The notes under the pieces were generated by a model. That model saw nothing but the letters and a program-made list of their open reading frames with translations. It was not told where the DNA came from and made no database searches. A stretch of DNA of 11,842 bases from Verrucomicrobiia bacterium (GTDB taxonomy: Bacteria > Verrucomicrobiota > Verrucomicrobiia > Limisphaerales > Palsa-1400): the NCBI GenBank assembly GCA_025934545.1, contig JAICXV010000010.1:1-11842 (forward strand), in the 5' to 3' direction. A program made the position numbers and the translations under genes. Each line of letters opens with the position of its first letter. Positions within the stretch are counted from its first letter, which is position 1. Positions 5,843 to 11,842 of this stretch are shown here, in pieces.

Positions 5843-6208
5843 ATGGCGAAGAATAGAAAAAGTGATGCAGCAGTGCGGTTTGTGCCGGTGATCAAGGCAT
5901 TACTGCTCTGTGCTTTCTTCGTGACGGCCGGCGTTGGCTACGTCTGGTACAAAAACCAGATCAGTCTGCTCGGCCATCAAATCAAGGAACGCGAAAATCG
6001 CCTCGCCGAACTGGAACGCGGAAACAAAGTGCGACGCGATCACCTCGCCACCTTTTGTTCGCCCGCGAAATTGCCCGATCTTGTTCAAAAAATGCATTTG
6101 GGTTTAAGCGAGCCGGCGTTGACGCAAGTGATTCGGTTGGTGGACGCGCCGGTGCAGGCCCAGCCGTCGCCAGCGAACGCAAAAAGTGACCTGGCGAGGA
6201 ACCCGTAG
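5843..6208 (+). CDS. ftsL: FtsL-like septal division protein
   Basis: The position between rsmH and ftsI and the architecture point to FtsL, a small bitopic protein that joins FtsB and FtsQ and activates the FtsWI septal synthase. From ATG 5843 the product has 121 residues: a short basic N-terminus (MAKNRKSDAAVRF), one membrane helix (about 14-34, ending GVGYVWYKN), a polar helix with heptad-like spacing (about 37-68, KNQISLLGHQIKERENRLAE and on), and a C-terminal segment (73-99) containing LPDLVQKMHLGLSEPALTQV. FtsL diverges greatly in sequence, so the name rests on context and shape. An upstream in-frame start at 5780 would lie inside the hairpin repeat and is rejected. The Pro/Ala-rich tail after 103 looks disordered. 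Confidence 0.82.
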   Translation: MAKNRKSDAAVRFVPVIKALLLCAFFVTAGVGYVWYKNQISLLGHQIKERENRLAELERGNKVRRDHLATFCSPAKLPDLVQKMHLGLSEPALTQVIRLVDAPVQAQPSPANAKSDLARNP

Positions 6209-6221
6209 AATTTGCCGGTTG

Positions 6222-6261
6222 CCCGCGCCTTGTTCGGTTGGAGGAGCTGAACGGGCGCGGG
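6222..6261. repeat. Imperfect G+C-rich hairpin after ftsL
   Basis: CCCGCGCC (6222-6229) pairs with GGCGCGGG (6254-6261), with inner GTTC (6232-6235) and GAAC (6249-6252) able to extend the stem. TGGCT (6262-6266) and AGCCA (6270-6274) give another small hairpin directly after it. It lies 13 nt after the ftsL-like stop. No T-run follows. Confidence 0.5.
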
Positions 6262-6301
6262 TGGCTGGCAGCCATGCGCGAGTGTGCGCTGGTTGATGTT
6301 G

Positions 6302-6363
6302 TTTGGAGTCCCGCCTTTAGGCGGCACGACGTGTGCCGGGCCGCCTGAAGCCGAAACTCCAGA
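6302..6363. repeat. 62-bp MITE-like palindromic element
   Basis: The 24-bp arms 6302-6325 and 6340-6363 are inverted copies matching at 19 of 24 positions. The left arm holds its own hairpin, CCGCCT (6311-6316) with AGGCGG (6319-6324), and the centre another, CGGCAC (6322-6327) with GTGCCG (6333-6338). Such nested symmetry is typical of small non-coding palindromic repeats. Its spread in the genome cannot be seen from here. Confidence 0.6.
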
Positions 6364-6364
6364 C

Positions 6365-6420
6365 GAGGCGCAAGCCTCAACCCATCGCGACGATGGGCGC
6401 GAGCCGCATCATTGCGGCTC
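6365..6420 (+). repeat. Three consecutive perfect hairpins just before ftsI
   Basis: In order: GAGGC/GCCTC (6365-6369, 6374-6378) with a GCAA tetraloop; CCCATCG/CGATGGG (6381-6387, 6391-6397) with a 3-nt loop; and GAGCCGCA/TGCGGCTC (6401-6408, 6413-6420) with a 4-nt loop. The last stem ends 15 nt before the chosen ftsI ATG and a few nucleotides before its ribosome site, so it may influence translation start or protect the mRNA. No known riboswitch pattern was recognised. Confidence 0.7.
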
Positions 6421-6435
6421 TAAAAGGTGTGTACG

Positions 6436-8295
6436 ATGAAGTTGGCGGCGATAGATTTTAAGATCGGACTGGTGACCGCGATGCTGGTCATTGGTTTTTC
6501 AGGACTCGGATACCGCCTTGTCGACCTTCAGGTCATTCGTCATCACGACCTGCAAACGCGAGCTGAACACAATACCAAACGCACCATTTCGCGTCCGCCG
6601 ATGCGCGGACAAATTCTGGATATCCGGGGCAATCCGCTCGCGACGAGCATCCCGGCAAAGATTATTTGTGCGGACCCGAGTTTGCTGGGTGATCGACGCG
6701 CCGATGTTGCGCGCGCGCTCGCACCGGTCCTGGGGACCAACGACACGTTTTTGTTCGATAGACTCGCGCCTCATTTGCGCCGAGACGGTAAGACCAACGG
6801 CTACATCGTGCTCAAACGCAAAGTGCCGCTTGATACCTGGGATGCTGTGAAAAAGACGATGTCTAGTTTGTCTTTCGGCGTCGATGAAAAGAAACTCAAG
6901 CAGTCGGAAAAGACGTTTTATAGCAATCTGCGCACAAAAGCGGTGTTCGCCGAAGACGACGAAATCCGGGTCTATCCAAATGGACGGCTTGCCGCGCACG
7001 TGTTGGGATATGTCGCCAACGACGAACTTCAATCCGGCCTCAACGGTATCGAACTCGCCTTCAATTCCAAACTGACTGGTGTTCGCGGTTGGCTGCGCAC
7101 CGAGATCGATAAGCAGCAACGCGAGCTGGTCATCTATCGTGAAGAAGCCGTTGATCCTCGCGATGGTTTGAATGTTGTTTTGACCCTTGATGCCGGACTC
7201 CAGCACATCGCCGAAACGGAGCTGGTCGAAATCATGAAAAAGCACACGCCGGTGAGCGTGTCGTGCACGATTGTTCGCCCGCGCACCGGTGAAATTCTCG
7301 CCATGGCCACCATGCCCAATTTCGATCCAAATCGTCCCGGCACATTTCCGATGGACGCATTGCGCAATCGCATCATCAGCGACATTGCTGAACCGGGTTC
7401 GACTTTCAAAATTGTCGTTATCTCTGCTGGACTGAACGAAGAAGTGGTTCGGCTCACCGATGTTTTCAACTGCGAGCACGGCCATTTCGCATACGCCGGT
7501 AAGGTGCTCCATGACCACGAATCGTACGGCGATCTGAGCGTGATGAACATCATCACCAAATCATCGAACATCGGTTCCGCAAAAGTCGGTCTGCGTCTGG
7601 GAGAACAGCGCCTGTATAAATACATGACCGATTTCGGTTTCGGCACCAAGACCGGCATCCCGCTGCCGGGCGAAGTGTCAGGCATCGTTCATCCGGTCGA
7701 CAAGTGGACGAAAGTTTCCATTGCACAAATCCCCATGGGCCAGGGCGTCGCCGTGACGCCACTCCAAATGGTCATGGCGATGTGTGCAATTGCCAATCAC
7801 GGCGTGCTCATGCGCCCGATGTTGGTCGATCGCCTTGAAAATTCTGATGGCAAAATTGTCGCGAAATACCAGCCCCAGCCGGTTCGTGCTGTCGCAACTG
7901 AGCGCGCGGTGAAAGACATGATTACCGCATTGAAGACGGTTCCCACCAAAGATGGCACCGCCGAAAAAGCGCACATGGAACACTTCACCGTCGCCGGCAA
8001 AACCGGTACTGCGCAAAAAGTTGAGCACGGCCATTACGCGTCCGGAAAATATTTTTCGTCCTTCATCGGATTTTTCCCCGCGGACAATCCGGAGATTTGC
8101 ATCTCGATCGTGATCGACGAACCGAAGAACGGCCATTACGGCGGCCAGACTGCTGCTCCGTTCTTCAAAGAGATCGCCGACCGCGCCGCGAACTATTTGA
8201 ACCTTAAGCCGGACATCGAAGTTCAACCTTCCATCGACACGCAACCGCGCCTCGTCGAGGCGTCGAACAGCAAACGAGCACTCCAAAATAGATAG
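6436..8295 (+). CDS. ftsI: Division-specific peptidoglycan transpeptidase FtsI (PBP3)
   Basis: FtsI crosslinks septal peptidoglycan by D,D-transpeptidation as the partner of FtsW. The product has 619 residues: cytoplasmic start, one membrane helix (about 10-29), the class B PBP pedestal domain with RGQILDIRGNPLA (57/58-69), and a transpeptidase domain (about 265-585). All three active-site motifs are present: S322-T-F-K325 with the nucleophile Ser322 (EPGSTFKIV), S376-S-N378 (KSSNIGSAKVG) and K522-T-G524 (AGKTGTAQK). There are no PASTA domains; the tail after 590 is short and polar. I chose ATG 6436 because AAGG (6424-6427) lies 8 nt upstream; the GTG at 6427 would add only three residues. 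The gene is preceded by the hairpin run and its stop overlaps the ribosome site of the next small ORF. Context in the dcw cluster favours FtsI over the elongation enzyme PBP2. Confidence 0.95.
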   Translation: MKLAAIDFKIGLVTAMLVIGFSGLGYRLVDLQVIRHHDLQTRAEHNTKRTISRPPMRGQILDIRGNPLATSIPAKIICADPSLLGDRRADVARALAPVLGTNDTFLFDRLAPHLRRDGKTNGYIVLKRKVPLDTWDAVKKTMSSLSFGVDEKKLKQSEKTFYSNLRTKAVFAEDDEIRVYPNGRLAAHVLGYVANDELQSGLNGIELAFNSKLTGVRGWLRTEIDKQQRELVIYREEAVDPRDGLNVVLTLDAGLQHIAETELVEIMKKHTPVSVSCTIVRPRTGEILAMATMPNFDPNRPGTFPMDALRNRIISDIAEPGSTFKIVVISAGLNEEVVRLTDVFNCEHGHFAYAGKVLHDHESYGDLSVMNIITKSSNIGSAKVGLRLGEQRLYKYMTDFGFGTKTGIPLPGEVSGIVHPVDKWTKVSIAQIPMGQGVAVTPLQMVMAMCAIANHGVLMRPMLVDRLENSDGKIVAKYQPQPVRAVATERAVKDMITALKTVPTKDGTAEKAHMEHFTVAGKTGTAQKVEHGHYASGKYFSSFIGFFPADNPEICISIVIDEPKNGHYGGQTAAPFFKEIADRAANYLNLKPDIEVQPSIDTQPRLVEASNSKRALQNR

Positions 8296-8304
8296 GACCT
8301 CAGT

Positions 8305-8430
8305 ATGAATATTAAAAAATTCGAAACTGACCAGCAACAGGCCAGCAGTGATTTTGGCCTCGCGACCCAAGGTGGGCCCGCTTTTCCGAAAGCGTTTTCG
8401 AAAGAACCGGTCGAACAGGCCATCGCCTAG
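8305..8430 (+). CDS. Small ORF of 41 residues after ftsI
   Basis: An ATG at 8305 opens a frame of 41 codons ending in TAG at 8428-8430. AGGA at 8294-8297, overlapping the ftsI stop, sits 7 nt before the ATG, a better ribosome site than several real genes here have. The peptide starts MNIKKFETDQQQASSDFG and ends SKEPVEQAIA; it is polar, with no membrane segment or known motif. It sits where murE is usually found but shows no likeness to a MurE N-terminus. It may be a genuine small protein, a translation-coupling leader or a chance frame. Confidence 0.4.
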   Translation: MNIKKFETDQQQASSDFGLATQGGPAFPKAFSKEPVEQAIA

Positions 8431-8540
8431 CTTCGATCCATTCCGGTTACTGAACACATGGAAAGCTGCCGCCTCGCGCTCCACCGGGTGCTGCGCGCTC
8501 CACGTTGCCGTTACAAAGCAAGCAGCCCGAGTCAGGATTA

Positions 8541-9929
8541 ATGGAACCACGAACACTCCAGTATGTTGCTGATGCGTGCCAGGGCGAAATCAAGGTGGCG
8601 ACGCCCAGCCGCACTGTCTCGCGCGTCTGCACCGATTCGCGCCGGGCGAACACTGGAGATTTGTTCTTTGCGCTTTCCGGCGAACGTTTCGATGCCCACC
8701 AGTTTCTTCCCGACGTAATCGGCCGCGGTGTCGCAGCGGTCGTAGTCGAAAAATCAAAAATGCAATCGCCAGACCGCGCCGCTTCGACGTCGTCTGCCAT
8801 CCTTGTTGATGACACGCGGAAAGCGCTGGGGCGTCTTGCTGCAAATTATCGTCGGGATTTCGATTTGCCGGTTGTTGCTGTCGCCGGCTCGAACGGCAAG
8901 ACGACAACGAAGGAATTGATTGCTTCAGTGCTTCGTCAAAAACATCCCACGGTTTGGAGCGAGGCGAGTTTCAACAATGACATTGGTGTGCCGCTAACGT
9001 TGTTGAACCTCGAAAAAATTCATCAAGCTGCCGTTCTCGAAATCGGGACGAATCATCCGGGAGAACTCGCTCCGCTTGCCTTGATGGTCGCGCCGAAATA
9101 CGCCGTTATCACGAATATCGGACGTGAACACCTGGAATTTTTCGGCGACCTCGCCGGTGTTGCGCGCGAAGAAGGGTCCGTCGCCGAAGCCGTTCCTGCC
9201 GGCGGCGTTGTTTTTCTAAACGGTGATAATCTATGGAGCACGGACATCGCGCGTCGCACACGCGCGCGGGTTGTCAAAGTCGGCCTGAACGACAAGTGCG
9301 ATTACTCCGCGCGCGATATCAAGCTTTGCGAAAGCGGCGTCACCTTTTTCGTTAAAACAAGTCGCGGCAAAGTGGATGGTGAATTTCGATTGAAACTTCT
9401 CGGACGTCATCAAGTCGTCAACGCGCTGTTTGCCATTGCTGTGGGTGACGAATTGGGCCTGACGCGCGACGAAATCAGCCGCGGCCTCAGCGAATGTGCG
9501 CCGCCAAAAATGCGCATGCAATATCACGCCGCCAAAGGCATCGGCATTCTCGACGACGCTTACAACGCAAACGCCGACTCGATGCTCGCCGCGCTCGAAA
9601 CGTTACGCGAAATGCCGGCGCGCAATCGTCGTGTTGCCGTGCTTGGTGATATGGCCGAACTCGGTGACGAAGCCGCCGCCGCACATAGCGAAGTCGGCGA
9701 AAAAGCGGCCTCGCTAAAAATCGATCAGCTTTTCGCCGTTGGCCGTTTGGCGGGCGGCATTGCGGAGGCTGCGCGGAAAAAAGGACTGAAGAACGTCGCG
9801 GAATTTACCGACGTCGAAGAAGCCGCACCCCGCATCAAAGATTTTGTGCGCGAAGGCGACCTTGTTTTGGTGAAGGCCTCGCGTGCGATGAAAATGGAAC
9901 GAATCGTCGAACAACTCATCAGGAACTGA
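8541..9929 (+). CDS. murF: UDP-MurNAc-tripeptide--D-alanyl-D-alanine ligase MurF
   Basis: MurF adds D-Ala-D-Ala to UDP-MurNAc-tripeptide using ATP, the last cytoplasmic ligation of peptidoglycan precursor synthesis. The 462-aa product (from ATG 8541) shows the Mur ligase layout: substrate domain with VCTDSRRANTGDLFFALSG (29-47), ATP loop GSNGKTTTK (116-124), SFNNDIGVPLTLL (143-155), EIGTNHPGEL (167-176), ITNIGREHLEFFG (190-202), GRHQVVNALFA (288-298), DDAYNANADSM (338-348) and RRVAVLGDMAELG (363-375). The DDxYNANPxS motif, specific to MurF, has Ala in place of Pro. TTG at 8505 would add 12 residues lacking family likeness, so ATG is preferred. It lies 245 bp after ftsI and 1 nt before mraY. 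Confidence 0.96.
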   Translation: MEPRTLQYVADACQGEIKVATPSRTVSRVCTDSRRANTGDLFFALSGERFDAHQFLPDVIGRGVAAVVVEKSKMQSPDRAASTSSAILVDDTRKALGRLAANYRRDFDLPVVAVAGSNGKTTTKELIASVLRQKHPTVWSEASFNNDIGVPLTLLNLEKIHQAAVLEIGTNHPGELAPLALMVAPKYAVITNIGREHLEFFGDLAGVAREEGSVAEAVPAGGVVFLNGDNLWSTDIARRTRARVVKVGLNDKCDYSARDIKLCESGVTFFVKTSRGKVDGEFRLKLLGRHQVVNALFAIAVGDELGLTRDEISRGLSECAPPKMRMQYHAAKGIGILDDAYNANADSMLAALETLREMPARNRRVAVLGDMAELGDEAAAAHSEVGEKAASLKIDQLFAVGRLAGGIAEAARKKGLKNVAEFTDVEEAAPRIKDFVREGDLVLVKASRAMKMERIVEQLIRN

Positions 9930-9930
9930 A

Positions 9931-11082
9931 ATGCTTTTTTACCTGGCAAAAAAAGTTCTGGTGTTGGCGGAAGGAACGCAGTGGCAGGCCTATGTCTCGC
10001 CGTTGCGCATCTTTCGTTACATCACGTTCCGAAGCGCTGGCGCGGCCGTGACGGCGCTGCTGTTGAGTTGGATTCTCGGCCCGCGCGTCATTCGTTGGCT
10101 CAAAGAATTGAAGTTCGGCCAGGAATACGTCGATCGCGCGCAAGAGCAGGGGAACCTCGCCGGTCGCATCGACAAACGCGGTACGCCAACCATGGGCGGC
10201 ATCTTGATCGTGCTCGTCGTCGATCTAACGGCGTTGCTTTGGGCAGACTGGAACACGCTGGTGCAGTTGATGTCGCTCACATTCATTGTTCTGTGCGGCC
10301 TCGGGTTCCTCGACGATTACGCAAAAATTACCAAACAAAACGCAAGCGGCATCACCGAGTTCATTAAGCTTTGGGTGCAGGGATTGCTCGCCATTTTCGT
10401 CGCGGTCTATCTCTGGAAACTGCCGACGACCAGCAAAATGATCAGCGAAGTCATGGTGCCGTTTGTGAAATATCCGGTGCTCAGCGGTTCGGTTGGTGCA
10501 ATTGTTGGCGTGATTTTGACCGCATTGACGATTGTAGGCACTTCAAACGCAGTCAACTTAACAGACGGCCTCGACGGTCTCGCCACGGGATGCGTCGTTA
10601 TCGTCTCGTTCGTATTTTTAGTGCTGAGTTACCTCGCCGGAAATTTTCGAACCGCGCAATACCTGCAAGTCCCCTACGTTCCCGGCGCGGGTGAACTCAC
10701 CGTGTTTACGGCCGGGATGATCGGCGCCGGTCTGGGCTTCTTGTGGTTCAACTGCCATCCGGCCAAAGTGTTCATGGGCGACACAGGTTCGCTCGCGTTG
10801 GGTGGCGCATTGGGAATGATCGCCGTCCTCATCCATCAGCCGCTCATTATGATTATTGCCGGCGGCGTGTTTGTTGCCGAAGCCGGTTCGGTAATGATCC
10901 AACGTTTCTATTTCAAATATACCCGTCGCAAGTATGGCGAGGGCCGGCGCGTTTTCCTGATGGCGCCGCTCCATCATCACTTTGAGAAAAAAGGCTGGTA
11001 CGAATCCCAGGTCACGACGCGCTTTTACATCATGTGCGTTTTGTGCGCCGTCGTCGCTTTGAGCACGCTGAAAATCAGGTGA
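9931..11082 (+). CDS. mraY: Phospho-MurNAc-pentapeptide transferase MraY
   Basis: MraY is the integral membrane enzyme that transfers phospho-MurNAc-pentapeptide from UDP to undecaprenyl phosphate, making lipid I. The 383-aa product has about ten hydrophobic segments and the family signatures: GTPTMGG (84-90), LGFLDDYAK (124-132) with the catalytic-site Asp pair 128-129, NLTDGLDGLA (209-218), FMGDTGSLALGG (281-292) and APLHHHFEKKGW (345-356) with the His cluster 348-350. It is complete; slightly longer than the E. coli enzyme, like other members with an extended N-terminus. ATG 9931 follows the murF stop by 1 nt, with AGGA (9921-9924) 6 nt upstream inside murF, so translation is likely coupled. 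Its TGA is part of the ribosome site for the next small ORF. Confidence 0.97.
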   Translation: MLFYLAKKVLVLAEGTQWQAYVSPLRIFRYITFRSAGAAVTALLLSWILGPRVIRWLKELKFGQEYVDRAQEQGNLAGRIDKRGTPTMGGILIVLVVDLTALLWADWNTLVQLMSLTFIVLCGLGFLDDYAKITKQNASGITEFIKLWVQGLLAIFVAVYLWKLPTTSKMISEVMVPFVKYPVLSGSVGAIVGVILTALTIVGTSNAVNLTDGLDGLATGCVVIVSFVFLVLSYLAGNFRTAQYLQVPYVPGAGELTVFTAGMIGAGLGFLWFNCHPAKVFMGDTGSLALGGALGMIAVLIHQPLIMIIAGGVFVAEAGSVMIQRFYFKYTRRKYGEGRRVFLMAPLHHHFEKKGWYESQVTTRFYIMCVLCAVVALSTLKIR

Positions 11083-11088
11083 GGAAAA

Positions 11089-11256
11089 ATGACTTTAAAA
11101 CCAAATAACTATTGCACGGACTTGGACAAATTGTTAGAACCGGAACTAGAAACGGACGTTCAGAGCTTTGTTCAAGCCTTGAAAAATTCAAAAAGAATAT
11201 TTCAGGGGCGTTTTGTTACTTGGAGCCGGCAAAGCGTTGGCGCACCCAACGAATAG
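11089..11256 (+). CDS. Small ORF of 55 residues directly after mraY
   Basis: ATG 11089 opens 55 codons to TAG at 11254-11256. It starts 6 nt after the mraY stop and has GAGG (11081-11084) 4 nt upstream, so it is placed for translational coupling. The peptide begins MTLKPNNYCTDLDKLLEPEL and continues with a likely helix around TDVQSFVQALKNSKRIF; it is soluble, with no signal or known motif. Codons are visibly richer in A and T than those of mraY. It could be a small dcw-linked protein or the front fragment of a gene cut by the repeat that starts at 11262. No function can be given. Confidence 0.45.
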   Translation: MTLKPNNYCTDLDKLLEPELETDVQSFVQALKNSKRIFQGRFVTWSRQSVGAPNE

Positions 11257-11261
11257 TGCGA

Positions 11262-11389
11262 TGGGGTCAAAAACCCCACAAGATGCAGGTTCCGATTAGC
11301 AAGGCTAAAACCGGTTATAAGGCGAAGTTTTGAAGAAAATGACGATTTTTGCAGTAAAAACGCAGAAAAATGACTGGGTTTTGACCCCA
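11262..11389. repeat. MITE-like element with TGGGGTCAAAA ends
   Basis: TGGGGTCAAAA (11262-11272) and TTTTGACCCCA (11379-11389) form a perfect 11-bp inverted repeat bounding 128 bp; the arms continue as ACCC against GGGT with one extra base. The left end also folds on itself (GGGGT 11263-11267 with ACCCC 11273-11277). The interior is A+T-rich, has GAAAATGAC at 11335-11343 and GAAAAATGAC at 11365-11374, and carries no convincing gene. No clear target duplication flanks it. It may be a non-autonomous mobile element or a palindromic repeat; a transposase is not present. Confidence 0.55.
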
Positions 11390-11394
11390 AACAT

Positions 11395-11434
11395 TTTTGT
11401 ATCCGCTCTTTGTGAGGGAAGAGCAGATACAAAA
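11395..11434. other. Strong 16-position hairpin in the leader of the last gene
   Basis: TTTTGTATC, C, GCTCTT (11395-11410) pairs with AAGAGC, A, GATACAAAA (11419-11434): 15 of 16 positions pair around the 8-nt loop TGTGAGGG. It lies 49 nt before the ATG at 11484. There is no T-run beyond the stem on either strand, so it is not a clear terminator; a leader structure or repeat is as likely. Confidence 0.6.
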
Positions 11435-11483
11435 GAAAAAACACGAACACCTCAACGAAAGACATAACCAAACAGGAAAGAAA

Positions 11484-11842
11484 ATGAACACTCCAAGCCC
11501 GTTAGTACCGCAAGGCACATCGCCTTCGAAAAATAAATCCACCATCCGAATTGCCTTCTTCACGATCTTGATCGTGCACGTGGTTTTCATCGGTGGCCTC
11601 CTCATCCAGGGTTGCACCAAAGACAACCCTCCAGCGGACACGTCCGCTCCGGCCAAGACGAACGCTGACGCAGCAATGCCGAATAACGGTGATGTTGCCG
11701 CACTTCCGACTGCCACTGACGCGAACCCTGCAATCCCGTCCGGAACTACAGGAACTCTTCCGGTCGCAACTCCGAATCAACCAAGCTCGCCTGTTCCTAA
11801 TCCGGTTGCAGTGAATCCTAATACCGCCACTCCGACCGGTAA
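11484..11842 (+). CDS. Membrane-anchored Thr/Pro-rich protein, N-terminal part (runs off right edge)
   Basis: The frame is open from ATG 11484 to the window end, giving 119 residues. AGGA (11474-11477) lies 6 nt before the ATG. The protein starts MNTPSPLVPQGTSPSKNKST, has one hydrophobic segment (about 21-43, IRIAFFTILIVHVVFIGGLL), then Cys44 in LIQGC, and after it a long linker of Pro, Thr, Ala, Asn and Ser to the edge. LIQGC resembles a lipobox, though Gln at that place and the 20-residue start are unusual, so it may be a plain membrane anchor. From memory, Verrucomicrobia carry proteins of this N-terminal type near mraY that end in a peptidoglycan-binding LysM domain; that part is not in the window, so the role in wall binding is an inference. 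Confidence 0.72.
   Translation, partial: MNTPSPLVPQGTSPSKNKSTIRIAFFTILIVHVVFIGGLLIQGCTKDNPPADTSAPAKTNADAAMPNNGDVAALPTATDANPAIPSGTTGTLPVATPNQPSSPVPNPVAVNPNTATPTG

Noticed and set aside
6302..6420. Possible CRISPR-like array in the hairpin run
   Set aside because: The hairpins differ from one another in sequence, and there is no regular repeat-spacer pattern or cas gene.
6499..7518. Minus-strand frame of 339 codons opposite ftsI
   Set aside because: Antisense shadow of the conserved transpeptidase gene, with no recognisable motif or start signal.
8475..8503. 10-bp direct repeat CGCGCTCCAC (8475-8484 and 8494-8503)
   Set aside because: Only two short copies 19 bp apart in a G+C-rich stretch; could be chance and has no clear role.
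7678..8556. Minus-strand frame of 292 codons spanning the ftsI end and the gap
   Set aside because: Mostly antisense to ftsI, and the part in the gap has no motif; considered as a replacement for murE but not supported.
11112..11333. 73-codon frame overlapping the 55-aa ORF
   Set aside because: It starts with TTG, has no ribosome site and runs into the inverted-repeat element; the basic composition looks like chance.

Overview
The window looks like chromosomal DNA from a member of the Verrucomicrobiota, probably a Pedosphaera/Limisphaerales-type lineage. This is an inference. It rests on the gene content around a division and cell wall (dcw) cluster, on the last gene (a Thr/Pro-rich membrane protein starting MNTPSPLVPQ, which I remember from that group), on weak or absent Shine-Dalgarno sites before several genes, and on gaps filled with palindromic repeats. 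No rRNA, tRNA, CRISPR array, transposase or phage gene was seen.

Left part (1-2013). The 5' end of an MFS transporter gene runs off the left edge on the minus strand. Divergent from it is a PduO-type ATP:cob(I)alamin adenosyltransferase gene, which overlaps tail-to-tail by 8 bp with queA (queuosine tRNA modification, minus strand). These are housekeeping or accessory genes with no evident link to the dcw cluster.

Middle (2014-3240). After a queA-divergent gap with ATCAAC repeats comes a plus-strand membrane-anchored TPR-like protein of unknown function. Next is a rich control region before mraZ: a hairpin that may end the TPR transcript, four DnaA-box-like 9-mers, a perfect TTGACA -35 box with a 17-bp spacer to GATAAA, and six NGG pentamers at exact 10-bp steps. 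The last matches the layout of MraZ operators. This is the best regulatory signal in the window.

dcw cluster (3241-11082, all plus strand). The order is mraZ, an unrecognised 333-aa basic low-complexity protein, rsmH (mraW), an ftsL-like gene, ftsI (division transpeptidase), a 41-aa small ORF, murF and mraY. Together they regulate the operon (MraZ), methylate 16S rRNA (RsmH), build the septal peptidoglycan synthase complex (FtsL, FtsI), complete the UDP-MurNAc-pentapeptide (MurF) and load it on the lipid carrier (MraY, lipid I). murE, usually between ftsI and murF, is absent there. Several gaps are occupied by different palindromic elements: a 19-bp perfect inverted repeat before rsmH, twin hairpins before ftsL, and a run of hairpins before ftsI.

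Right part (11083-11842). A 55-aa ORF with a good ribosome site follows mraY. It is followed by an A+T-richer stretch with a MITE-like inverted repeat and a strong hairpin, then by the start of a membrane protein with a possible lipobox and a long Thr/Pro/Ala/Asn linker, cut by the window edge.
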